Source: CALISC01 sp963545195 (GTDB lineage: Bacteria; Bacillota_I; Bacilli_A; Acholeplasmatales; Acholeplasmataceae). From it: 27,314 nucleotides of DNA. Shown one piece after another: positions 9,561 to 16,701 of this stretch; within the stretch, counting starts at the first letter, position 1, and every line of letters begins with the position of its first letter. The position numbers were made by a program, and so were the translations under genes. The notes under the pieces are model-generated. The model was not told the DNA's origin and did not search any database. It worked only from the letters and a program-made list of their open reading frames with translations. Location: NCBI GenBank assembly GCA_963545195.1, contig CAUUIA010000008.1, positions 1 through 27,314 on the forward strand, written 5' to 3'.

Positions 9561-9564
9561 AGCG

Positions 9565-9598
9565 AAAAAAAGAGATGTTTAAAACATCTCTTTTTTTT
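9565..9598. terminator. Bidirectional terminator
   Basis: The stem 9565-9578 with 9584-9597 (core AGAGATGT/ACATCTCT), extended by A/T pairs, has a 5-nt loop and ends in T8 on the + strand and A-rich sequence on the other side. It separates the convergent endonuclease and ATPase genes. Confidence 0.85.
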
Positions 9599-9605
9599 AA
9601 TTTAC

Positions 9606-10862
9606 CTAATCGCGAAGACAACCAAGCGGAACGACGTGTATACCGTCTTCTGGTCTGGTGTAGGCCATTTGACTATTGGTAACAATCATTAAAAACTCAG
9701 GTTCTTTAACGGCTAGTTTAGCGAGTTTAAGTAAATTTTTAGCAGCCTTATCTAGTTCATTTAGCCCCAATTTAACTTCAACTCCAGCCCATCTTCCATC
9801 TGGCAATTCTAAAATTAAGTCAACTTCAAGTCCACTTGAATCACGATAATAATAAACACTGGCATCTAGCATATCTGCATATACTCTTAAGTCACGAGTT
9901 ACTATAGACTCAAAAAAGAAACCGAAAGTTCCGAAGTCTTGCAGTAATTTATCTGGAGTTAAATCCAAGGCTGCAACTGCTATGCTTGGGTCTACAAACT
10001 GTTTTTTATAACCTTGTTTTAGTCTAGATGAACTTCTGATTTTAAAAGACCAAGGCGGTACATCTTCAACAATATAGAGTGCTTTTAAAGCATTTAAATG
10101 TTTTTCAAAAGTGTGTGCTTCAACTATTTGCTCGTAATTTTGGTCTAGGTAAATTGTTTTGTTTGTTGCTAGTGTTGAAATATTTCTAGCATAACTTTTT
10201 ATGATTTTTTTTAGTTTTTCTTTATCTTTTTTAATTCCGTCAACTTCGTCTATATCGCCTCTAAGTATGCCTGAAAGTAAGTCTTTTGGTATATTAAACT
10301 GCAGGTGTTTAGGCAATGCTAAACTACCTGGCCAACCGCCCCGGCAAATCAGTTCTGCAATTTCTCTAACAGAAATTTCTGAATAAACAGGGTCTATTTT
10401 GGCTTTTTCAAATAAAGACTTTAAAGAAACAGAGCCAGTAGACTCACCACTTTCATATAGTGACATCGGGCGTAGCATAACAGAGTTGATTCTACCAGTT
10501 CCTGTGTGCATGGTTTTTACATTTTGTTTTTTAGTAGAACCAGTAAGTATAAACTTACCTTTTGCTTGTGTTTCATCAACGTCTAAACGAATAAAATCCC
10601 AAATTTCTGGAACTTCCTGCCATTCATCAAATAATATTGGTGGTTCTCCTTTAAGTACTTCAATTTTAGATAGCTCAGCCAGCGCTTTATAGTTTTTTTT
10701 AATAATTGGGTTTTGCAATTTAATTATTGTTTTTGCGTATAGTGCAGCAGTTGTTGATTTGCCTGACCATTTAGCGCCATCTATCAAAACTGCACCACTG
10801 TAGAGCAGTTTCCTGTTTATTTTCGCCTCAATTAGTCTTTTTTTGTACTGAATTTGGTTCAT
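9606..10862 (-). CDS. AAA+ ATPase, AAA_14/DUF4143 type (first of two)
   Basis: 418-aa protein. Walker A GAKWSGKST (29-37), Walker B ILFDE (D79-E80) and a sensor-1-like FILTGST mark an AAA+ (AAA_14) ATPase. A middle segment (about 210-300) is compatible with a winged-helix-like region. The C-terminal DUF4143 half carries SSGLEVDLILELPDGRWAGVEVKLG, a PD-(D/E)XK-like E-V-D...E-V-K pattern with the acidic and lysine residues kept. The family is widespread and its function is not established. It is preceded by a TATAAT promoter and by three 23-bp-spaced repeats that cover the promoter region. The RBS is AGAGG, about 8 nt before the ATG. It is not an exact paralogue of the neighbour at 11205-12446, whose lysine is lost. 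A toxin/defence role cannot be supported from sequence alone. Confidence 0.85.
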   Translation of the reverse strand: MNQIQYKKRLIEAKINRKLLYSGAVLIDGAKWSGKSTTAALYAKTIIKLQNPIIKKNYKALAELSKIEVLKGEPPILFDEWQEVPEIWDFIRLDVDETQAKGKFILTGSTKKQNVKTMHTGTGRINSVMLRPMSLYESGESTGSVSLKSLFEKAKIDPVYSEISVREIAELICRGGWPGSLALPKHLQFNIPKDLLSGILRGDIDEVDGIKKDKEKLKKIIKSYARNISTLATNKTIYLDQNYEQIVEAHTFEKHLNALKALYIVEDVPPWSFKIRSSSRLKQGYKKQFVDPSIAVAALDLTPDKLLQDFGTFGFFFESIVTRDLRVYADMLDASVYYYRDSSGLEVDLILELPDGRWAGVEVKLGLNELDKAAKNLLKLAKLAVKEPEFLMIVTNSQMAYTRPEDGIHVVPLGCLRD

Positions 10863-10883
10863 TTTGGTTACCTCTTTGTTTTA

Positions 10884-10912
10884 ATTATAATGCATTTTTA
10901 TTCTATTACTAA
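10884..10912 (-). promoter_or_regulatory. Promoter of the first DUF4143 ATPase
   Basis: On the minus strand, TATAAT (10884-10889) lies 17 bp from a weak -35, TTAGTA (10907-10912). That -35 falls inside the first of the three 23-bp repeats, so a protein bound to the repeat would compete with RNA polymerase. A second TATAAT (10967-10972) lies just beyond the repeats and has no clear -35. Confidence 0.55.
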
Positions 10913-10973
10913 TTTTTCATAGTTTTTATTACTAATTTTTCAGAGTATTTATTACTAATTTTTCAGATTATAG
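10905..10973. repeat. Three tandem 23-bp repeats, putative operator
   Basis: ATTACTAATTTTTCA occurs at 10905-10919, 10928-10942 and 10951-10965, without mismatches and at exact 23-bp intervals; the 8-nt filler between copies varies. The array sits 43-100 bp upstream of the first DUF4143 ATPase and overlaps its -35. About two helical turns per unit would place bound proteins on nearly the same DNA face. It is too short and AT-rich to be CRISPR. Confidence 0.8.
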
Positions 10974-11089
10974 GATAAAATCTCAAACTAGAAAATGAAA
11001 GGCGCTGCATTTCTATTATCCAGGAAATTAACTTTTAGTTTCGTTGTCTGGTGTTGTATTTTTAATTTTTAAACAAACAAATTTTCTCA

Positions 11090-11147
11090 TTTTATCCCTC
11101 ACTTTTATTTTTATCCCTTAAAATATTCAACTTTTTAAGGGATAAAA
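11090..11147. repeat. TTTTATCCCT half-sites with a 15-bp inverted repeat
   Basis: TTTTATCCCT occurs at 11090-11099. TTTTATCCCTTAAAA (11109-11123) is then mirrored perfectly by TTTTAAGGGATAAAA (11133-11147), with a 9-nt spacer. It lies 58 bp past the stop of the second ATPase and could be its terminator, but neither strand has a strong T tract after the stem, so an operator or a decayed element is also possible. The rest of 10974-11204 holds only a 20-codon minus-strand frame (11028-11090) and no recognisable gene. Confidence 0.6.
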
Positions 11148-11204
11148 CAAAGGAGTTATATTAATTAAAAGGAAAATTAGTACTTTCTTTGCTTTATTTA
11201 GCAA

Positions 11205-12446
11205 TTAACTTAAAAGAAAATCAATTAAACTAACAATTTTAATGCCACTTTCAGTTTGATAACTTCTAATTGGCAAGTTCATCACTACCAGAATTTTTTC
11301 AAAATTATCATCAATTTCTCTAAAAGGACGCTCTTCAATTCTTTGTTTCTCTAAATCTTCAATTGAATAGCATGACTGAATGTAGAGTCTCTTGTTTCCT
11401 TTGTTTGCAACAAAGTCAACTTCTAATTTCACTCTAGTGCCGTTTCCGTTTTCATTAAGCACATTTTTTTCAACTACGCCGACATCAACTAAATACTCAC
11501 TAGAAATTAGTTGATTGTAAATTAAGTTTTCCATTAAGTGAGTTGGCTCAAATTGTCTGAAGTCTAAAATTGAGTTTCTAATTCCGAGGTCTTGAAAATA
11601 ATATTTAAAAGGTGCAGAGATATAGGCCTTGCCTTTGATGCTGTATCTGGTTGCTTTTTTTAGCAAAAAAGCATCAATTAAAGCATCAATGTATTTTTCT
11701 ATTAGGTAAACCGAGATTTTAGTTTTAGTCAAACTAAGAAAAGTATTGCTTAGTTTTTGTGGATTGGTGAGTGAGCCTATATTTGAGGCTAAAGTTTTAG
11801 TTATTTTAACTAACTCTGCTTCGTTTTCTATCTTTTTTCTTTCAACTATATCTTTAATGTAGGTAAATTCAAAGAAATTTTTAAGCAAGGCTATTTTTTC
11901 TTCCTCGCTGTTCGCCAAGACAACTTTTGGAATTCCGCCAAAGTAAAGATAATCTTTTAAAGTGTCATCTTTACTTAATTTACTGTGTTTAAAAACTTCA
12001 GCAAAAGTCAGCGGATATAGTTTAATTTCATCACTCCTGCCTCTAAACTCAGTAACAATGTCTTTAGCTAAAAACTTTGAGTTACTGCCAGTTACATAGA
12101 CATCTAAGTTTCCGCGACTAAGTAAACTATTTAAAAGAAAGGGGAAGTCTTTAACTAACTGAATTTCATCTAAAAAAATATAGTAGTTAACAGTTTGGTC
12201 ACCTGTTCTTTTTTGAATGTATTCAAGTAAGTTTTTGGCTTTTCTTAAAGTTTTGTTTTCAACCAAGTCTAGTTCTACGATAATAATTCTGGTGTTAGAA
12301 ACTCCACTTTCTAGCAAATAATCACGAAATAGCCTGGTAAGTAAATAAGTTTTGCCTACTCTTCGCATCCCAGAAATAATTTTGACTAAACCATTTCCTT
12401 GTTTGGCTATCAACTTATCTAAATATTTCTTTCTTTCAAACACCAT
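11205..12446 (-). CDS. AAA+ ATPase, AAA_14/DUF4143 type (second of two)
   Basis: 413-aa AAA+ ATPase. Walker A GMRRVGKT (26-33), Walker B YYIFLDE (D93-E94), sensor-1-like VYVTGSNSKF, then a helical/winged-helix-like middle (about 210-290, with LSNTFLSLTKTKISVYLIEK) and a C-terminal DUF4143 segment with EVDFVANKG followed by YIQSCYS. The nuclease-like core is degenerate here (IQS where active enzymes have E-x-K), which is usual in this subgroup. A strong RBS AAAGGAG lies 5 nt before the ATG. The upstream 150 bp carry a symmetric three-site array flanking the promoter, so tight autoregulation is a plausible idea: the winged-helix-like part could bind it, but this is inference. The gene is monocistronic by spacing. 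Confidence 0.87.
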   Translation of the reverse strand: MVFERKKYLDKLIAKQGNGLVKIISGMRRVGKTYLLTRLFRDYLLESGVSNTRIIIVELDLVENKTLRKAKNLLEYIQKRTGDQTVNYYIFLDEIQLVKDFPFLLNSLLSRGNLDVYVTGSNSKFLAKDIVTEFRGRSDEIKLYPLTFAEVFKHSKLSKDDTLKDYLYFGGIPKVVLANSEEEKIALLKNFFEFTYIKDIVERKKIENEAELVKITKTLASNIGSLTNPQKLSNTFLSLTKTKISVYLIEKYIDALIDAFLLKKATRYSIKGKAYISAPFKYYFQDLGIRNSILDFRQFEPTHLMENLIYNQLISSEYLVDVGVVEKNVLNENGNGTRVKLEVDFVANKGNKRLYIQSCYSIEDLEKQRIEERPFREIDDNFEKILVVMNLPIRSYQTESGIKIVSLIDFLLS

Positions 12447-12458
12447 GTAGACTCCTTT

Positions 12459-12610
12459 AAATATCGCTGTTTTTACAACTATATTTTACTATAAATGTTA
12501 TTTTTTGACAATATCTTTTATAAATTATGCGATATATCGCTTAATTTTAAATACTTTTGGTTCTTTTTTAATTAAAATTGCATTTTTTTGTTATAAAAAC
12601 TGCGATATTT
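12459..12610. promoter_or_regulatory. Symmetric three-site operator around the second ATPase promoter
   Basis: The left arm AAATATCGCTGTTTTTA (12459-12475) is mirrored by TAAAAACTGCGATATTT (12594-12610), with 16 of 17 matches. The exact midpoint (12534.5) is the centre of the perfect palindrome GCGATATATCGC (12529-12540), itself extended to 26 bp with one mismatched pair. The left arm lies at the start of the message and abuts the RBS; the palindrome lies just upstream of the -35. The arrangement suggests repression or looping by an oligomer recognising GCGATA. Confidence 0.8.
12483..12511 (-). promoter_or_regulatory. Promoter of the second DUF4143 ATPase
   Basis: Minus-strand TTGTCA (12506-12511), a 17-bp spacer and TAAAAT (12483-12488) predict a transcription start near 12476, leaving a leader of about 30 nt. 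It lies between the left arm and the central palindrome of the symmetric array. Confidence 0.65.
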
Positions 12611-12617
12611 TTTGAAT

Positions 12618-12648
12618 AAAAACCCTTTTAGGCAGAAACCTAAAAGGG
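12618..12648 (-). terminator. Terminator of the pfkA-uvrB operon
   Basis: The 10-bp stem CCCTTTTAGG/CCTAAAAGGG (12623-12632 with 12639-12648) has a 6-nt loop. On the minus strand it is followed by TTTTTATTC. It lies 37 bp after the stop of the last operon gene. Confidence 0.85.
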
Positions 12649-12685
12649 CTGAATTATGTTATTAGTTAAAACTCTAGTTTATTTA

Positions 12686-13750
12686 TCAATTGTTTGATTT
12701 TATTTGGTTTTTTGCTTTATTTTTAGACTTTGGTTTTAAAGGTTTTTTACTTACCGCATTTTCTGTTAAAGCGGTAAGTCCGTTTTCTCTGATTAACTTA
12801 CGCAAAGCCACTATTTCTATATAAGTTTTTCTGTTTTCAGAAATCACTTCACCATCTTTAAAAAAGCGACCTTGTTTATACTCAATTTTTTGATAAATTC
12901 GCTTAATTGTATTAAAGATATAAAAAGTTGGCTTAAAGATAGTGTTAAAATCATAAATGCGTTCAACTAAATACTGCTCTGGCAAAAGTTTATCAAAATA
13001 ACTGATTTTAATGTGTGCAGGGTCGTCAACAAACTCAAGTACTTCCATGACTTTCTTGTATTCCAGACAAAACTTGTAAATATGCAAAATAAAGTCAAAC
13101 TTATTGAAAATCTGGTCTAGCACAATTACCGGTAAAGTTTCGGCTTTTTTGGGTTCTCTTAAGTATTTGGCAAAAAACTGCTCATCTTTAATTAAAATTG
13201 GTTCATTTAGCTCCGGAATTACTTTGGTGTTTGTCAGTTTTTGAATTTCATCACCACTTTCTTTACTTGAAATAAAGGTATAGTCAAATGTGTATTTACG
13301 TTTTAAAATATGGGGAATGAAGTCCAGAGCTTTTTTGATTTGCATAGAATCTTGTGCAGTTAAGTTACGCTTGGCTTTAAACTCATAGAAATGCAGGTGT
13401 TTTTTTGCTTGATTTAAAGCAATTAAATCAAACTCACAAAGTGGATAGGTCAAAGTTCGTCCATTGAAATCAAACTTATATATATAGTAAAAAGCGTTAT
13501 TGGTGATATTAAAGTTTTCAAATTGGTTTTCAGCGATATGTTTAGACCTATCAAAATGTGGAGTGATAAACCTAACTGAAGGGTCTTGATTTTCTTTAAT
13601 TAACTCACTAATACAAAAAACCTCGTAAGCCTCACCACGGGCAGCATTATAAGCCAAGTATTGATCTTGTTTTAATGAATTTCTTTTAAGTGGTTTAAGG
13701 AGCACTTGTTCTTTTACTTGGTTGTTTTTGCTTTTAGGATTTTTTTTCAT
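12686..13750 (-). CDS. PD-(D/E)XK nuclease-like protein coupled to uvrB
   Basis: 354-aa cytoplasmic protein that I do not recognise as a named family. It has Lys/Asn-rich, probably disordered ends (about 1-25 and 335-354). A PD-(D/E)XK-like core is visible: a helix with E40/E43 (ARGEAYEVF), a strand with D108 (CEFDLIAL), then E123-F124-K125 (FYEFKAKR) 15 residues later, followed by a helix. That is the usual order of catalytic residues in restriction-type and repair nucleases. Beyond about residue 200 there is no clear motif. Its ATG shares one base with the uvrB stop (TAATG), and the RBS AAAGGA sits inside uvrB, so translation is coupled. A role linked to DNA repair is inferred from this alone. 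It ends at TGA followed directly by TAA. A structural homologue without nuclease activity is equally possible. Confidence 0.75.
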   Translation of the reverse strand: MKKNPKSKNNQVKEQVLLKPLKRNSLKQDQYLAYNAARGEAYEVFCISELIKENQDPSVRFITPHFDRSKHIAENQFENFNITNNAFYYIYKFDFNGRTLTYPLCEFDLIALNQAKKHLHFYEFKAKRNLTAQDSMQIKKALDFIPHILKRKYTFDYTFISSKESGDEIQKLTNTKVIPELNEPILIKDEQFFAKYLREPKKAETLPVIVLDQIFNKFDFILHIYKFCLEYKKVMEVLEFVDDPAHIKISYFDKLLPEQYLVERIYDFNTIFKPTFYIFNTIKRIYQKIEYKQGRFFKDGEVISENRKTYIEIVALRKLIRENGLTALTENAVSKKPLKPKSKNKAKNQIKSNN

Positions 13751-15702
13751 TATTCAAGTCCTTTCAGCTCAGCGATGGCGTCTCTGAAGTTAATCGCACT
13801 TTCAAAATCAAACTCAGCGGCTGCTTTTTCCATTAGTTTAGTTAACTCTTTAATTAACTCAGGTACATCTTTGTCGGATTTAGTAATGAAGTCAATTGCA
13901 GGGTTGACTTTTTGGCCAAATTCTATGTTTTCAATATTTTGTTTTTCGATAACTATTGGTGAAACTCCGTTTTCGCGGTTAAACCTAAGTTGAATATCAC
14001 GGCGGCGGTAAGTTTCATCAATTGCATCCTGCATTTGTTTAGTTACCTGATCTGCATACATTATAACTTTTGCTGCCTTGTTTCGACACGCTCGGCCAAT
14101 TATTTGAATTAGTGAGTTTTTAGACCTAAAAAGTCCTGGGATGTCTGCGTCTAGTATCGCAACCAGACTAACTTCTGGGATATCTAGGCCCTCTCTGAGT
14201 AAGTTAATGCCAACCAAGGCGTCATACTTGCCTGCCCTTAGGTCTTTAATAATTTTTAGGCGTTCAATACTTTTGACTTTAGAGTGTAAGTAAGCGACTT
14301 TTAGACCATTTTCCTTAAAGTACTTAGTTAAAAGTTCGGCGGTGTGGATAGTTAGGCAAGTCACCAAGGTGCGTTCATTTTTTTGGGCTCTTGCTTTAAT
14401 TTCAACAAATAAATCATCAATTTGGCCGAGTTTTTCTCTAACCTCAATTTCTGGATCTACTATGTAAGTTGGGCGAATAACTTGTTCAATTACCGGTAAA
14501 TTGCGAGCCATTTCGTATTCACCTGGCGTTGCAGACATATAAATAACTTTATCTAACTTAGAAGTAAACTCACTAAAATAAAGTGGGCGGTTGTCAAAAG
14601 TAGATGGCAGGCGAAAACCGTATTCAACTAAATTAGCCTTGCGTGCTGAGTTGCCAGCAGACATTCCCTTTACTTGCGGCATAGTGATGTGAGATTCATC
14701 TACTACTGTAATAAAATCTGAGCCAAAAAACTCAAGTAGGGTAGAAGGTGTGGCATCTGGCTCTTTTAACTGCATATGTCTTTGGTAGTTTTCAATTCCT
14801 GTGCAGGTACCAGTTAGTTCTATCATTTCAATGTCGTAGTTAGTAATTTGCTGAAGACGTTGGGCTTCAAGTAGTTTGTTTTGGAAGTTAAGTTCAGCTA
14901 GTCTATCTTCAAGTTCTGCCTTAATTCGCTCAATTGCCAAACGTTGTTTGGCTTCGTTGACTAAGAAAAAAGTCGCAGGATAAATTGTGATAAACTCAAT
15001 TCGTTTTTGTGGGCGTAAGTTTAGTTTATCTACAAACACCAAGTCAGAAATTAAGTCATCTTCAAACTCCACGCGAATTGCCAGGTCGTGAGTGTTTGCA
15101 GGATATATATAGACGGTATCTCCTTTTACTTGGAAAGTTCCACGTTTTTTATCAAAATCGTTTCTGGTGTATTTAATTTTAACTAATCTAGCGGTAAACT
15201 CAGCAATACTCATTTTAGTGTTTTTACGTACAAACAAGGTTTGTGCTTTAAACTCTTCAAAATCGCCAATGTCATAAATTGCTGAAACCGAAGCCACAAC
15301 TATCGTGTTTTTAGACTCCATAAGCGAAGATATAGTTTTGTTTCTAAGTTGGTCAATATCGTCGTTAATTGCAGCGTCTTTGGCAATATAGGTATCAGTT
15401 GCTACATTGTAGGCCTCTGGCTGATAGTAGTCGTAGTAAGAGATGTAGTACTCAACGTTGTTTTTAGGAAAAATTTGTTTTAGTTCAGAGTAAATTTGGC
15501 CAGCCAAGGTTTTATTTGGCTCTAAAATTAGTGCTGGTTTATCTAAGTTGGCAATAATATTGGCAATAGTAAAAGTTTTACCGGTTCCAGTTGCACCTAA
15601 CAAAATTTGTTCTTTAACTCCGGATTTGAAGTTTTCAGTAATTTCTTTAATTGCGTTAACCTGATCGCCTTTGGGCGAAAGGTTAGAAATTAGTTTATAA
15701 AT
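13750..15702 (-). CDS. uvrB: Excinuclease ABC subunit UvrB, apparent ATT start
   Basis: 650-aa DNA damage-verification helicase of nucleotide excision repair; it takes damage from UvrA and presents it to UvrC. Visible: the N-terminal KLISNLSPKGDQ signature; Walker A GATGTGKT (36-43); the beta-hairpin region YYDYYQPEAY to INDDIDQLR (about 88-118) that wedges the strands; VVDESHITMPQ; the helicase motifs LVEYGFRLPSTFDNRPL, VAILDADIPG and QIIGRACRN; and a C-terminal UVR motif (FDFESAINFRDAI). The conserved N-terminus extends past the first TTG (15603), which is only 2 residues before Walker A. The open frame between a stop at 15718-15720 and Walker A holds no ATG, GTG or TTG. ATT at 15702, one base after the pfkA stop, fits the family N-terminus best. 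A +1 frameshift from pfkA, or a sequencing error, are alternatives. Confidence 0.93.
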   Translation of the reverse strand: MYKLISNLSPKGDQVNAIKEITENFKSGVKEQILLGATGTGKTFTIANIIANLDKPALILEPNKTLAGQIYSELKQIFPKNNVEYYISYYDYYQPEAYNVATDTYIAKDAAINDDIDQLRNKTISSLMESKNTIVVASVSAIYDIGDFEEFKAQTLFVRKNTKMSIAEFTARLVKIKYTRNDFDKKRGTFQVKGDTVYIYPANTHDLAIRVEFEDDLISDLVFVDKLNLRPQKRIEFITIYPATFFLVNEAKQRLAIERIKAELEDRLAELNFQNKLLEAQRLQQITNYDIEMIELTGTCTGIENYQRHMQLKEPDATPSTLLEFFGSDFITVVDESHITMPQVKGMSAGNSARKANLVEYGFRLPSTFDNRPLYFSEFTSKLDKVIYMSATPGEYEMARNLPVIEQVIRPTYIVDPEIEVREKLGQIDDLFVEIKARAQKNERTLVTCLTIHTAELLTKYFKENGLKVAYLHSKVKSIERLKIIKDLRAGKYDALVGINLLREGLDIPEVSLVAILDADIPGLFRSKNSLIQIIGRACRNKAAKVIMYADQVTKQMQDAIDETYRRRDIQLRFNRENGVSPIVIEKQNIENIEFGQKVNPAIDFITKSDKDVPELIKELTKLMEKAAAEFDFESAINFRDAIAELKGLE

Positions 15703-15703
15703 T

Positions 15704-16657
15704 TTAAGATACCAACCTTAAAATATTAAACAATTGTCCGTGGTCTCTTTTTTCAAGCAGTGCTGTCTCTAAAGTAGTATAAACTGGTTCTGAGTTTTTT
15801 AGACCAACTGCCAGACCACCAGTTGCTTTAGCCTTAATTAGTTCAACTGCTTTAACACCAAGTACTGTTGCCAAAAAACGGTCGTATTGAGAAGGAGAAC
15901 CCCCACGTTGCACGTATCCAAGCACTGTGGCTCTGGAGTTAAAACCGGTTTCTTTTGAAATTTCTTCAGCAAGTTCGTGTACATTTAGTAGTTTTTCTGA
16001 AACTACTACGATGGCGTGTTTGCGGTTTTGGCGTTTATATTCTTTAAACTTAGCCATTAAGTCTGCCTTGTCAAAAGGTTTATCGTGAGTTATTACGTAT
16101 TCTGCTCCTCCACAAATCGCTGAGTAAATCGCGAGTTCCGAAGAACCTCTGCCCATAGTTTCAATCACAGAACAACGATGATGTGAAGAAGATGTGTCCC
16201 TTAGTTTATCAATTGCATCCATAATAGTGTTTAAGGCAGTTGAAAAACCAATAGTGCTGTCAGTTCCACCAAGGTCATTATCAATAGTTGCAGGAATACC
16301 GATTGTGTTGACACCCAGTTTAGACAAAGCCAAGGCTCCTTGGTAAGTACCGTTTCCGCCGATTGTAATTAAATAGTCAACTCCGACTTTTTTTAAGTTG
16401 TTTTGAGCGATTTTTTGGACGTTTACTTCCACAAATTCTTTAAGTCGGTTAGTCCCCAAAAAGGTTCCGCCCATTTGCAAAAACCCACTAACATCAGTTG
16501 ACTTTAGTTCAACAAAATCGTTTTCAACCAAACCAGCGTAGCCGTTTCTAATACCTAGAACTTCAATTCCTGCCTGATTGGCTGTGCGAACAACCGCCCT
16601 AATAGCGGCGTTCATTCCTGGTGCGTCGCCACCTGAAGTTAAAATTGCTATTTTCAT
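15704..16657 (-). CDS. pfkA: ATP-type 6-phosphofructokinase with altered active-site residues
   Basis: 317-aa PfkA-type enzyme phosphorylating fructose 6-phosphate in glycolysis. Visible: LTSGGDAPGMNAAIR at the N-terminus, GTNR (R71), GGNGTYQG (101-108), ATIDNDLGGTD with catalytic D126, RDTSSSHHRCSVIETMGRGSSE, and RATVLGYVQRGGSP. Gly at 103 and a small residue (A123) before TIDND are the signature of ATP rather than PPi use. Two usually conserved positions differ from E. coli PfkA: N102 where Asp103 helps bind Mg-ATP, and Tyr where His249 contacts the substrate phosphate. The RBS TAGGAG lies 6 nt before the ATG. It is the first gene of the pfkA-uvrB-nuclease-like operon and diverges from the PPi-type enzyme. 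Confidence 0.94.
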   Translation of the reverse strand: MKIAILTSGGDAPGMNAAIRAVVRTANQAGIEVLGIRNGYAGLVENDFVELKSTDVSGFLQMGGTFLGTNRLKEFVEVNVQKIAQNNLKKVGVDYLITIGGNGTYQGALALSKLGVNTIGIPATIDNDLGGTDSTIGFSTALNTIMDAIDKLRDTSSSHHRCSVIETMGRGSSELAIYSAICGGAEYVITHDKPFDKADLMAKFKEYKRQNRKHAIVVVSEKLLNVHELAEEISKETGFNSRATVLGYVQRGGSPSQYDRFLATVLGVKAVELIKAKATGGLAVGLKNSEPVYTTLETALLEKRDHGQLFNILRLVS

Positions 16658-16701
16658 AAATTATCTCCTAAATAAGCCATAAAATGTCTCTTTTATTTTA
16701 A

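Noticed and set aside
10399..10692. 97-codon plus-strand frame opposite the first DUF4143 ATPase
   Set aside because: It is antisense to a well-supported ATPase with Walker motifs, has no RBS and reads as the mirror of that gene.
10905..10973. CRISPR array
   Set aside because: There are only three copies of an AT-rich 15-mer with 8-nt fillers, no unique spacers of normal length and no cas genes nearby.
11028..11090. 20-codon minus-strand frame with a GTGAGGG ribosome-binding-like site
   Set aside because: It is very short, without family features, and its apparent RBS is part of the TTTTATCCCT repeat. It may be a remnant but cannot be supported as a gene.
9606..12446. Two-gene defence or toxin-antitoxin island made of the DUF4143 ATPases
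   Set aside because: There is no adjacent small partner gene, each ATPase has its own promoter, and the family has no established defence role; the sequence alone does not support it.
12459..12610. Small transposable element with terminal inverted repeats
   Set aside because: There is no target-site duplication, the ends overlap a functional promoter and RBS, and a perfectly central palindrome with the same motif fits operator sites better.
13706..13993. 95-codon plus-strand frame across the uvrB/nuclease-like junction
   Set aside because: It overlaps the conserved UVR motif on the other strand and the coupled start of the next gene; no RBS or recognisable protein.
15601..15603. TTG at 15603 as the uvrB start
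   Set aside because: It would leave only two residues before Walker A and discard the conserved KLISNLSPKGDQ segment that is plainly encoded upstream.
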